A DNA stretch of 64,000 nucleotides, from positions 1-64,000 of the forward strand of contig QCBX01000010.1 of assembly GCA_003281455.1 (NCBI GenBank), written 5' to 3'. Source of the stretch: Prochlorococcus sp. AG-347-J21 (GTDB lineage: Bacteria; Cyanobacteriota; Cyanobacteriia; PCC-6307; Cyanobiaceae). Positions within the stretch are counted from its first letter, which is position 1. Each line of letters starts with the position of its first letter. The notes under the pieces were generated by a model that saw nothing but the letters and a program-made list of their open reading frames with translations, made no database searches and was not told the DNA's origin. Positions 47,680-56,781 of the stretch are shown piece after piece. The position numbers and the translations under genes were made by a program.

Positions 47680-49476
47680 ATGAGAAACAAAATTTGCAAA
47701 GAACTCAATAATACAGATATTGGTAAATTAGTTAATTTATGCGGATGGGTAGATAGAAGAAGAGATCATGGTGGTGTAATTTTTATTGATTTAAGAGACC
47801 ATAGTGGATTTCTACAAATAACAATTAACCCCGATGATGGTGTAGATCTATTTAAACAGGCAGAAACTCTAAGAAATGAAACTGTAATAATGGTTAGCGG
47901 AATTATTAATGAAAGACCCAAAGATTCCATAAATACAAATTTAAGTACTGGAGAGTTAGAGCTTAAGGTTAAAGATTTGCAAGTTCTCAACCAAATTAAA
48001 AACAACTTACCTTTTCCAGTGTCTATACATGATTATGAAAATACAAAAGAGGAACTCAGATTAAAATATAGATACCTTGATTTAAGAAGGGGAAAATTAC
48101 TAGAAAATTTAAAAACAAGACATAAGATTATTAAAGTTGCTAGAGAATTTCTTGATAATTTTGGATTTACAGAAGTAGAGACCCCATTACTTACAAAGTC
48201 AACTCCTGAAGGCGCTCGCGATTTTCTTGTCCCTGCACGTCTTTCAAATGGAGAATTTTTTGCTTTACCTCAATCCCCACAACTATTTAAACAACTTTTA
48301 ATGGTTGGGGGCTTAGATAAGTATTATCAAATAGCAAAATGTTTCCGTGATGAAGACTTAAGGGCAGATAGACAGCCAGAGTTTACTCAATTAGATATTG
48401 AGATGAGTTTTATAAGTGAAGAAGAAATAATTTCTTTTAATGAAAGTCTCATAAAAAAAATATGGAAAGAAATCTTAAATATTAATTTTTATAATGCTTT
48501 TCCAAGAATGTCATGGCAAGCAGCAATGGATAATTACGGCACTGATAGACCAGATACTAGATATCAAATGTTATTAAAAGATTTAGGAGGAGTATTAGGT
48601 GATATTGGATTTAACATTTTCACCAATGCAATTAAGTCTGGAGGTTATATAAAATCCATAACAGTCAAAGGAGGCAATTCAACTATTAGCAACGTAAGAA
48701 TTAAACCAGGAGGTGATATCTTCCAAGTAGCTCAAGATGCAGGAGCGGGTGGTTTGGCCTTCATAAGGGTCAAAGGAGATGAGCTTGAGACTATTGGGGC
48801 AATTAAAAATAATTTAAGTGAAGAGCATATGGCTGATATTTTAAAAATCACAGAAGCAAAAGATGGAGACTTAATCCTCTTAGGAGCTGGAGATAAACAA
48901 ATTGTCAATCAATCATTAGATAGGGTTAGACAATATATCGCAAAAGACTTAAATCTTATTGATAAAAGTAAATGGAATTTCTTATGGGTAACTGACTTCC
49001 CGATGTTTGAGAAAAATGAAGATGAAAATAGATATGAAGCTTTACATCATCCTTTTTGTTCTCCAAAAAATATAAAATCTAAAGATTCTGAAAACTTGAA
49101 AAAAGAAATTGAGAGCTCTACAGCAAATGCTTATGACTTAGTTCTCAATGGATTGGAGTTAGGAGGTGGCTCTTTACGTATTCATGAAGCGAACTTACAA
49201 AGAGAGGTTCTGAAAACGGTTGGACTTACTGATAAAGAGATTGATGAAAAATTTGGATTTTTAATAGAAGCCTTAGAAATGGGTGCTCCACCTCATGGTG
49301 GAATAGCGTTTGGATTGGATCGTATTACCATGCTGATCATTGGTGCAGATTCAATCAGAGAAACCATTGCCTTTCCAAAAAATCAACAAGCAAAATGTCT
49401 TCTCACAGATGCACCTTCAAATGTCTCTGAATCACAATTAAAAGAATTAGATATTGAAATAACAATTGATGAATAA
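47680..49476 (+). CDS. aspS: Aspartyl-tRNA synthetase
   Basis: AspRS charges tRNA-Asp. The bacterial-type 598-residue protein has an OB-fold anticodon domain ([19 protein letters not shown]), class II motif 2 ([20 protein letters not shown]), a GAD insertion, and motif 3 ([15 protein letters not shown]). Whether it also charges tRNA-Asn cannot be read reliably here. A 14-base dyad ATTGAT-AA-ATCAAT lies just before the start. Confidence 0.96.
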   Translation: MRNKICKELNNTDIGKLVNLCGWVDRRRDHGGVIFIDLRDHSGFLQITINPDDGVDLFKQAETLRNETVIMVSGIINERPKDSINTNLSTGELELKVKDLQVLNQIKNNLPFPVSIHDYENTKEELRLKYRYLDLRRGKLLENLKTRHKIIKVAREFLDNFGFTEVETPLLTKSTPEGARDFLVPARLSNGEFFALPQSPQLFKQLLMVGGLDKYYQIAKCFRDEDLRADRQPEFTQLDIEMSFISEEEIISFNESLIKKIWKEILNINFYNAFPRMSWQAAMDNYGTDRPDTRYQMLLKDLGGVLGDIGFNIFTNAIKSGGYIKSITVKGGNSTISNVRIKPGGDIFQVAQDAGAGGLAFIRVKGDELETIGAIKNNLSEEHMADILKITEAKDGDLILLGAGDKQIVNQSLDRVRQYIAKDLNLIDKSKWNFLWVTDFPMFEKNEDENRYEALHHPFCSPKNIKSKDSENLKKEIESSTANAYDLVLNGLELGGGSLRIHEANLQREVLKTVGLTDKEIDEKFGFLIEALEMGAPPHGGIAFGLDRITMLIIGADSIRETIAFPKNQQAKCLLTDAPSNVSESQLKELDIEITIDE

Positions 49477-49551
49477 GCATATATATGGATGTTCTAAAAG
49501 TTTTTTGTTTAAATAAAATATAAGGAGGCTGTGCTTAATTAAAAATATTTA

Positions 49552-51162
49552 ATGTCAAAATTTGTATTTGTCACTGGAGGAGTAGTTTCTAGCATTGGTA
49601 AAGGAATTGTAGCTGCAAGCTTAGGAAGATTATTAAAATCCAGAGGATATAGTGTTTCAATATTAAAACTAGATCCATATCTAAATGTTGATCCAGGCAC
49701 AATGAGCCCTTTCCAACATGGAGAAGTATTTGTAACCGAAGATGGGGCTGAAACTGATCTAGATTTGGGTCACTATGAAAGATTTACGGATACTGCAATG
49801 ACTAGGTTAAATAGTGTAACGACGGGATCTATCTATCAAGCAGTTATCAATAAAGAAAGAAGAGGTAGTTATGACGGTGGAACTGTGCAAGTAATACCTC
49901 ACATTACGGGAGAAATAAGAGAAAGAATTCATAGAGTAGCCGCCAACAGTAATGCAGATATTATTATTACTGAAATTGGTGGAACAGTTGGTGATATTGA
50001 ATCTCTACCTTTTTTAGAGGCAATAAGAGAATTCAAAAATGATGTCAATAGGAACGATGTTGCATACATACACGTAACATTACTTCCTTACATCAAAACC
50101 TCTGGCGAAATAAAAACTAAACCAACACAACATTCAGTGAAAGAATTAAGATCAATTGGAATTCAGCCAGATTTACTTGTATGCCGAAGTGATAAATCTA
50201 TCAATGAAGCTCTGAAAAAGAAGCTTAGTGGTTTTTGCGGTGTCAATATCAACTCTGTAATTGAAGCTTTAGACGCAGACAGTATTTATTCTGTACCTCT
50301 TTCTTTAAAAAAAGAAGGTTTATGCAAAGAAACCCTTAAGTATTTAGACCTTGAAGATAAAAAATGTGATTTGAAAAATTGGGAGCAACTTATACACAAC
50401 CTAAGAAATCCTGGAGCTCCAATCAAAGTTGCTTTAGTAGGTAAATACATTGAACTTGGAGATGCATATTTATCCGTTGTTGAAGCTTTAAGACATGCAT
50501 GCATTGAACAAAAGGCTTTATTAGATTTACATTGGGTAAGTGCTGAAATGATAGAAAAAAATTCAGCAGAAACTTACTTAAATAAAGTTGATGCAATTGT
50601 CGTACCCGGAGGATTTGGCAATAGAGGAGTAAATGGAAAAATTTCGGCTATAAAATTCGCAAGAGAAAATAAAATTCCCTTTTTAGGTTTATGCCTTGGT
50701 ATGCAATGTGCAGTTATAGAATGGGCTAGGAATGTAGCTAATCTTCCAGATGCATCTAGTTCAGAATTAGACCCAAACACTCCCAATCCAGTGATACATT
50801 TATTACCAGAACAGGAAGATGTAATTGATTTAGGTGGAACAATGAGACTTGGGGTTTATCCATGTAGATTGACAAAAAATACAACTGGAAAAAACTTATA
50901 TAATGAGGATGTTATTTATGAGAGACATCGACATAGATACGAATTTAATAATTACTACAAACAAAGTTTTTTAGATTCTGGATACAAAATTAGTGGTACA
51001 TCACCAGATGGCAGATTAGTTGAGTTAATTGAGTTAGAAAATCATCCATACTTCTTAGCATGTCAATATCATCCTGAATTTTTATCACGACCTGGCAAAC
51101 CTCATCCTTTATTTAAAGGTTTAATAAAAGCCTCTCAAGATAAGTTAACTCAATCAAATTAA
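49552..51162 (+). CDS. pyrG: CTP synthase
   Basis: PyrG aminates UTP to CTP using glutamine. The synthase domain begins [16 protein letters not shown]. The glutaminase domain has the catalytic Cys in LGLCLGMQC and the His-Glu pair in YHPEFLSRP. At 536 residues it is normal. A strong AAGGAGG at 49522-49528 lies 23 bases before the ATG, too far for usual ribosome binding. pyrG begins a tight run with queE, queC, pabB and pabC. Confidence 0.97.
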   Translation: MSKFVFVTGGVVSSIGKGIVAASLGRLLKSRGYSVSILKLDPYLNVDPGTMSPFQHGEVFVTEDGAETDLDLGHYERFTDTAMTRLNSVTTGSIYQAVINKERRGSYDGGTVQVIPHITGEIRERIHRVAANSNADIIITEIGGTVGDIESLPFLEAIREFKNDVNRNDVAYIHVTLLPYIKTSGEIKTKPTQHSVKELRSIGIQPDLLVCRSDKSINEALKKKLSGFCGVNINSVIEALDADSIYSVPLSLKKEGLCKETLKYLDLEDKKCDLKNWEQLIHNLRNPGAPIKVALVGKYIELGDAYLSVVEALRHACIEQKALLDLHWVSAEMIEKNSAETYLNKVDAIVVPGGFGNRGVNGKISAIKFARENKIPFLGLCLGMQCAVIEWARNVANLPDASSSELDPNTPNPVIHLLPEQEDVIDLGGTMRLGVYPCRLTKNTTGKNLYNEDVIYERHRHRYEFNNYYKQSFLDSGYKISGTSPDGRLVELIELENHPYFLACQYHPEFLSRPGKPHPLFKGLIKASQDKLTQSN

Positions 51163-51180
51163 TATTCTTTATTTTTTTGA

Positions 51181-51858
51181 ATGAAAATGTCAAATTTTTT
51201 ACCCTTAGTCGAACAATTTCATTCATTACAAGGTGAAGGTTATCACGCTGGAAAAAGTGCTTTTTTTGTAAGATTAGCGGGATGTAAAGTTGGATGTTCT
51301 TGGTGCGATACCAAGAATTCATGGGACGAGAAAAAACACCCCTCTATATCAATTGAAAAAATAATAGATCGCATAAAAATTGCCAGAGAAAAAGGAGCAT
51401 CTTTTTGCGTTATTACAGGTGGAGAACCTTTACAACATAACTTAGATAATTTTTGCAAAGCCATAAAAAAAATGACAATGGGAGAAGAACAAAAGCCAAT
51501 GAAGATTCATATTGAGACAAGTGGAGTTAATTCGATATCAGGAAGCTATGACTGGATTACTTTATCTCCTAAAAGACACTCGCCTCCAAAAAATTATTTT
51601 TTAAAAAACTGTAATGAAATCAAAATAATCATAAATGAAATAGAAGATATTGAATTTGCTATTCAAATAAAAAAAGAAACTTTAAAACAATATCAATTCT
51701 CTAAAAGCGAAGATGGCTTAAAAAAAGAAGATAAAATTTTTTATTTACAGCCAGCATGGAACAATGCGAATGGGTTTTCTCTTGCTATTGATTTCGTAAA
51801 AAATAATCCAGACTGGAAATTGAGCCTTCAAACTCATAAATACTTAAAAATTAATTGA
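51181..51858 (+). CDS. queE: 7-carboxy-7-deazaguanine synthase (radical SAM)
   Basis: QueE makes 7-carboxy-7-deazaguanine from 6-carboxytetrahydropterin, a step to preQ0 and queuosine. The radical-SAM cluster cysteines are Cys35, Cys39 and Cys42 (GCKVGCSWCD). VEQFHSLQGEGYHAGKSAF and the ITGGEPLQH SAM-binding segment are typical. At 225 residues it is normal; ATG codons at 51181 and 51187 are both possible. queC follows after 6 bases. Confidence 0.94.
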   Translation: MKMSNFLPLVEQFHSLQGEGYHAGKSAFFVRLAGCKVGCSWCDTKNSWDEKKHPSISIEKIIDRIKIAREKGASFCVITGGEPLQHNLDNFCKAIKKMTMGEEQKPMKIHIETSGVNSISGSYDWITLSPKRHSPPKNYFLKNCNEIKIIINEIEDIEFAIQIKKETLKQYQFSKSEDGLKKEDKIFYLQPAWNNANGFSLAIDFVKNNPDWKLSLQTHKYLKIN

Positions 51859-51864
51859 AATCAT

Positions 51865-52539
51865 ATGACTCTTAACAATAAATCGATAGTAGTTTTATTA
51901 TCTGGGGGTTTAGATTCTTCTACAGTTACTGGTATCGCAAAAAAATCAAAAGCTAAAATTTTTGGCCTTTCATTTGACTACGGTCAACGTCATAAAAAAG
52001 AATTGAATTCTGCATCAATAATTGCAAAACACTTTGATATCGAAGAATTTAAAATAATTAAGCTTGATTTATCTTTATGGGGAGGCTCGTCATTAACTGA
52101 TACTCAAAAAAATATTCCGAAAGAAGGCGTACAAACTAATAAAATTCCTAATACTTATGTTCCTGGGAGAAATACTATATTTATTTCCGTTGCACTAAGT
52201 TATGCCGAAGCAATAGATGCTGATTTTATAGGATTAGGAGTTAATGCACTAGATTATTCTGGTTATCCAGATTGCAGACCTGACTACATTAAAAAATTTC
52301 AAGAATTAGCAGATTTAGCCAATAAAAGAGGAAGAGAAAATAATCCAATAAAACTTTGGACGCCACTATTAGATTTAAATAAAGAGGAAATTATTCAATT
52401 AGCTTTTGCTAATCATGTCCCTTTAGATAAAACATGGAGTTGTTATTCGGGCAATTCAAAACCATGCGGTAAGTGTGATAGCTGCAGAATTAGAAATGCC
52501 GCTTATGAAAAATGGCTTAATAAAAATAATAAAAAATGA
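51865..52539 (+). CDS. queC: 7-cyano-7-deazaguanine (preQ0) synthase
   Basis: QueC converts the QueE product to preQ0 using ATP and ammonia. The PP-loop motif is LLSGGLDSST. The C-terminal zinc site has four cysteines in CYSGNSKPCGKCDSC. At 224 residues it is normal length. Its TGA overlaps the pabB start by 4 bases. Confidence 0.95.
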   Translation: MTLNNKSIVVLLSGGLDSSTVTGIAKKSKAKIFGLSFDYGQRHKKELNSASIIAKHFDIEEFKIIKLDLSLWGGSSLTDTQKNIPKEGVQTNKIPNTYVPGRNTIFISVALSYAEAIDADFIGLGVNALDYSGYPDCRPDYIKKFQELADLANKRGRENNPIKLWTPLLDLNKEEIIQLAFANHVPLDKTWSCYSGNSKPCGKCDSCRIRNAAYEKWLNKNNKK

Positions 52540-53852
52540 AAATAAAAAAAATAATTCTAGAAAAATGGATAGATCCAGCACTGATTACGAATGATCTAAC
52601 AAAAAAATTCGGAGATAAAGGATTAGCTTGGCTAGACAGTGATGGTAAAGAAAATGGGGAATGGTCAATAATAGGAATTAAACCTAAAAAAATAATCCAA
52701 TCAAGAGATATCAATAACTTAGACAAAACTAATAATCCATTTAACAATTTAAAAAATATTGAAAAAGGATTTTGGATCGGATGGTTAAGTTATGAAGCTG
52801 GAGTTTACATAGAACCAAAAAACCCATGGAGAAAATCTAATATGGCAACTTTATGGATTGCATCATATGATCCAATCATTAAATGTAATCTAATAAATAA
52901 AGAAATAATTATCGAAGGCACAAACTCATCTGAACTGATGAATTATAAAAATATAATCAACAATATAAAAAATATTGAAGAAGAAAATATTATTAAAACA
53001 AATTTAAATTTTGATTTTTCAAAAATAAATTTGGACGAAATGGCTGAAAAATTTCAGAAAAATATTTTAAAATTGAAAAAATTAATTTCCCTAGGGGATA
53101 TATTTCAAGCAAACCTAACAACTAAATGCGAAATTGAATCTTCCAAAAACTATAATCCTCTAGATATTTATTTGAAAATAAGAAGGAAATTAAGAGCTCC
53201 CTTTGGAGGAATAATAATAAATAATGATAATAATAAAGAAGCTGTATTATCTACCTCGCCAGAAAGATTTATAAAAGTAGATAATAAAAATTTTGTAGAA
53301 TCAAGACCTATCAAAGGAACTAGATCCAGAGATAAAGATTTAAATCAAGACGCACTTAATGCTATCGATTTAATAACAAACGAAAAAGATAGAGCCGAAA
53401 ATATTATGATTGTTGACCTTATAAGAAATGATTTAAGTAAAGTCTGCGAAACAGGAAGTATTATGGTGCCAGAAATATTAAAACTTGAAAGTTTCTTAAA
53501 AGTTCATCATCTAACTTCAGTAATCAAAGGCAAATTAAAAAAAGACAAGAACTGGATTGATTTACTAAAAGCTTGTTGGCCTGGGGGCTCTATAACTGGA
53601 GCACCTAAATTAAGATCATGCCAGAGACTTTTTGAATTAGAAGAATGTGAACGCGGACCATACTGTGGCTCATTTTTGAAGCTTGACTGGAATGGAGAGT
53701 TTGACAGCAATATACTAATAAGATCATTTTTAATTAAAGACAAAAGAATCAGTATATATGCTGGTTGCGGAATAGTTATTGACTCAAACCCTGAAGAGGA
53801 AACTGATGAACTAAAGTGGAAACTTTTACCGTTAATTGATTCACTAAAATGA
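52536..53852 (+). CDS. pabB: Aminodeoxychorismate synthase component I
   Basis: PabB, with a glutaminase partner PabA, makes 4-amino-4-deoxychorismate for folate. The chorismate-binding domain has ANLTTKCEIE, SRPIKGTRSR, ERAENIMIVDLIRNDL (as DRAENIMIVDLIRNDL here) and PGGSITGAPK. It has no fused glutaminase. Anthranilate synthase component I (TrpE) is the main alternative, but length 438 and the immediately following pabC support PabB. Start overlaps the queC stop; stop overlaps the pabC start. Confidence 0.88.
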   Translation: MKIKKIILEKWIDPALITNDLTKKFGDKGLAWLDSDGKENGEWSIIGIKPKKIIQSRDINNLDKTNNPFNNLKNIEKGFWIGWLSYEAGVYIEPKNPWRKSNMATLWIASYDPIIKCNLINKEIIIEGTNSSELMNYKNIINNIKNIEEENIIKTNLNFDFSKINLDEMAEKFQKNILKLKKLISLGDIFQANLTTKCEIESSKNYNPLDIYLKIRRKLRAPFGGIIINNDNNKEAVLSTSPERFIKVDNKNFVESRPIKGTRSRDKDLNQDALNAIDLITNEKDRAENIMIVDLIRNDLSKVCETGSIMVPEILKLESFLKVHHLTSVIKGKLKKDKNWIDLLKACWPGGSITGAPKLRSCQRLFELEECERGPYCGSFLKLDWNGEFDSNILIRSFLIKDKRISIYAGCGIVIDSNPEEETDELKWKLLPLIDSLK

Positions 53853-54676
53853 TTGAAACATTAGGCTGGCACAAGGATCAATGGTTGGATATTGATAAAA
53901 TATTTATTACTGCTAATAATAGAGGATTAAAATTTGCTGATGGTATATTTGAAACCATTTTGATAAAAGAAAACAAACCTATTCTTTTTGATGAACATCT
54001 GAAAAGATTAGAAAAAAGTAGCAAGATTTTAAATATTAATCTCAAAATAAATAAATTAACTTTGAGACAACTTATTCACGATGGAATTAAAAAGTTATCG
54101 CTTAAAACTGATCAATTTGCTTCAGTAAGAATAAACTATAGTCGAGGAACTAATGAAGGTCGAACGCTAACAATTGATAGCACTTCAGAGAAAAAAGATT
54201 TGGATAATTTATGGCTTGAGTTCTATAGAATCAAACCAAATTTTAATCCTATAAGCGTTTGCATTAGTAAAACGGAAAAAATAAATGAATTCAGTCTTAT
54301 AAGTAAATGCAAAACATTTTCATATAATCAGGCAATACAAGTTTTGACAGAAGCTAATGAAAAATTATTTGATGATTCTATCCTTTTGAATACGTCAGGT
54401 GAACTTTGTTGTGGAAGTACATTTAATCTTCTAATTAAAAGAAATAATCAATGGATAACTCCTAGAAAAGAAAGCGGCTGTTTAGAGGGGATTATGGTTT
54501 CTGAAGCTTTAAAATTGAAAATTGTAAAAGAAGAATTTATTCCTCCAAAATTTCAAAATGATGACATAATAGTTGCAATTAATAGCTTATCTTGCAGACA
54601 AATTAATCAAGTTAATGATTTAAAGCTTAAATCTAAATTCAATCCAATCTACTTTTGGGATTTATTATATAGTTGA
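53849..54676 (+). CDS. pabC: Aminodeoxychorismate lyase (class IV aminotransferase fold)
   Basis: PabC releases pyruvate from aminodeoxychorismate to give 4-aminobenzoate. The 275-residue protein has the class IV PLP fold: ADGIFETI near the start, the PLP lysine probably in SKCKTFSYNQAI, and NTSGELCCGSTFNLL. A branched-chain or D-amino-acid aminotransferase would look similar, but the gene follows pabB with a 4-base overlap. Its 3' end overlaps the convergent cobA by 28 bases. Confidence 0.85.
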   Translation: MIETLGWHKDQWLDIDKIFITANNRGLKFADGIFETILIKENKPILFDEHLKRLEKSSKILNINLKINKLTLRQLIHDGIKKLSLKTDQFASVRINYSRGTNEGRTLTIDSTSEKKDLDNLWLEFYRIKPNFNPISVCISKTEKINEFSLISKCKTFSYNQAIQVLTEANEKLFDDSILLNTSGELCCGSTFNLLIKRNNQWITPRKESGCLEGIMVSEALKLKIVKEEFIPPKFQNDDIIVAINSLSCRQINQVNDLKLKSKFNPIYFWDLLYS

Positions 54677-55464
54677 ACTTTATTAATATCTGGTAAACAG
54701 ACATCGGATACTTTAGTTATATTGTTGTTAACCTTAAATTCAACAATTTTTCCAATAATGATAATTGATGGAGCTAAAAATTCTTTATCTTTGATTTTAT
54801 CTGGAAGATTATCTAATTTCTCTATCAAACATTTTTGATTTTTTAAAGTAGCTTCTTGAATAACAGCGCATTTAGTACTCTTATCTAAACCACCTAGAAT
54901 TAATTGTTCCACAATAAATTCAATATTTTTTATACCCATAAAAATTACTAAGCTATCTGATGATTTAGCTAAATCTCTCCAATTCACTGTCTTTTTTTCC
55001 TTATCTACACGCTCATGTCCAGTGACAAAAGTTACGGAACTCGCAGCATCTCTATGGGTTAGTGGAATACCAAAATATGTGGGGGCAGCTATCCCAGAAG
55101 TAATACCAGGAACAATTTCAACTGAGATTCCATTTTTTTCTAAAAGCGATACCTCTTCACCACCTCTAGAAAAAACGAATGGGTCTCCCCCTTTTAGCCT
55201 TACAACATTTTTGCCTTCTTTTGCTAATTTCAAAATAAGATTATTAGTTTCAGCCTGAGGTACAGAACACTTCCCAGCTCTTTTGCCTACATGGAAAATT
55301 TCTGTATTTTTTCCTGCCTCTTTTGTTATTTCATCTGGGATTAAAGCATCATGAACTAATGCATCACAATTTTTTATTAGACGTAAAGCTTTAAGAGTCA
55401 AAAGCTCAGGGTCACCAGGACCTGCTCCAACTAAATAAACAATACCGGGCACAATAATCTCCAT
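54649..55464 (-). CDS. cobA: Uroporphyrinogen-III C-methyltransferase
   Basis: This SUMT enzyme adds two methyl groups to uroporphyrinogen III to give precorrin-2, the branch to sirohaem and corrinoids. VYLVGAGPGDPELLTLKA, VRLKGGDPFVFSRGGEE and PLTHRDAASSVTFVTGH are family signatures. It is the single-domain type without the CysG dehydrogenase part. I start at the ATG at 55464 (271 residues); a TTG two codons upstream is also in frame. It is divergent from the MFS gene with only 30 bases between starts. Confidence 0.95.
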   Translation of the reverse strand: MEIIVPGIVYLVGAGPGDPELLTLKALRLIKNCDALVHDALIPDEITKEAGKNTEIFHVGKRAGKCSVPQAETNNLILKLAKEGKNVVRLKGGDPFVFSRGGEEVSLLEKNGISVEIVPGITSGIAAPTYFGIPLTHRDAASSVTFVTGHERVDKEKKTVNWRDLAKSSDSLVIFMGIKNIEFIVEQLILGGLDKSTKCAVIQEATLKNQKCLIEKLDNLPDKIKDKEFLAPSIIIIGKIVEFKVNNNITKVSDVCLPDINKVQLYNKSQK

Positions 55465-55494
55465 TAACAAGTATGGTAGTAAAAGTTAATCGCA

Positions 55495-56781
55495 ATGAAG
55501 CTAAATATTGTGAAAGAAAGTTTATTAAAACCAAATAAAAAATTCACTCTTCTTAGTGCGTTTATCACTCTTCTAAATGATCGTTTAAGTGAAAGTATAC
55601 TGTTACCCATATTACCCTCTTTTGTTTTACTTTTTGATTCTAAAGCAAGTACATATGGTTTATTATCATGCACTTACCAATTAGCTCAATTTACAGCTTC
55701 TCCTTTTATAGGACTTATGAGTGATAGATATGGAAGAAGACCTGTCACTCTTTTTTGTATTACTGGTTCAGTAATAGGAATATCAATATTATCTTTTACG
55801 GTTCTTTTTAATTGGTCAAATTCAATAGCTTCTATCCCGTTATTTTTATTATTTTTAGCGAGACTAATTGACGGTTTAAGTGGGGGTACTGCAGCTACTG
55901 CAACAACAATTCTTGCAGATATTTCAAGCCCCGAAAAAAGAGCAAAAACATTTGGCCTTATTGGTGTAGCTTTTGGTTTAAGTTTTTTCTTAGGTAATAT
56001 TTTTGTTGTAATTTTTGCAAAAAATACAAATAATAATTTTATTATTCCAGTTTTGATAGCCTCAATCATTCCAATAATAAATTTCCTCCTCGTATTTTTT
56101 TACTTACCAGAAACCAAGCCTAATAGTGACTCAAATAAATCAAAAAGTATTTTAAAAAACCCTTTAAAAGAGTTATTTACAGTTTTCAAAGAAGAAAAGA
56201 TTAAAAAATTATCATTAGCTTTTTTTATTTACTTTATTGCTTTTACTGGATTGACCAATATCCTTATATTTTTCCTTCAAGAATCTTTAAACTGGACGAC
56301 TAAAGCATCAAGTGGAACTCTTGTTGTAGTCGGAATCATTGCAATTATTGTTCAGGGAGGTCTAATTGGGCCTCTAGTGAAGCAATTAGGCGAAATGAGA
56401 TTAACACTTATCGGATCAGGCTTCATTCTTGTGGCATGTGCTCTTTTAATAACTGCTCCAAAAGAAAATGCGGCAATTAATATTTATTCAGCTGTTTCAT
56501 TTTTAGCCGTTGGGGCAGGGTTAATTACACCCACCTTGAGAGCACTAATATCCAAGAAATTAGACGTTGATAAACAAGGATCGATTTTAAGTAACCTTCA
56601 GGGTCTACAGAGTCTTGGAGGAGTTTTAGGAATTGCAATGGCTGGAAGGGTTTATGATAGTTTTGGTCCTAAATCACCTTTTATAGCTGGTTCCGTTATC
56701 TTACTATTCATGATATACCTTATTGCAGAGGGTAAAAAAAATAATTCTTTTAATAATCAAAAATCAAAAGTATTTAAATGA
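55495..56781 (+). CDS. MFS transporter, drug/metabolite efflux type
   Basis: A 428-residue protein with about 12 membrane segments. The MFS motif A is clear in GLMSDRYGRRPVTL, and the segment after helix 4, LIDGLSGGTAATATTILAD, resembles TetA-like antiporters (DHA1 group). The substrate is unknown. It starts 30 bases from the divergent cobA start and overlaps ppk by 4 bases, so ppk is probably co-transcribed. Confidence 0.88.
   Translation: MKLNIVKESLLKPNKKFTLLSAFITLLNDRLSESILLPILPSFVLLFDSKASTYGLLSCTYQLAQFTASPFIGLMSDRYGRRPVTLFCITGSVIGISILSFTVLFNWSNSIASIPLFLLFLARLIDGLSGGTAATATTILADISSPEKRAKTFGLIGVAFGLSFFLGNIFVVIFAKNTNNNFIIPVLIASIIPIINFLLVFFYLPETKPNSDSNKSKSILKNPLKELFTVFKEEKIKKLSLAFFIYFIAFTGLTNILIFFLQESLNWTTKASSGTLVVVGIIAIIVQGGLIGPLVKQLGEMRLTLIGSGFILVACALLITAPKENAAINIYSAVSFLAVGAGLITPTLRALISKKLDVDKQGSILSNLQGLQSLGGVLGIAMAGRVYDSFGPKSPFIAGSVILLFMIYLIAEGKKNNSFNNQKSKVFK

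Noticed and set aside
55686..56069. 127-codon open frame on the minus strand inside the MFS gene
   Set aside because: It is the mirror of hydrophobic membrane segments; the MFS frame is clearly the real one.
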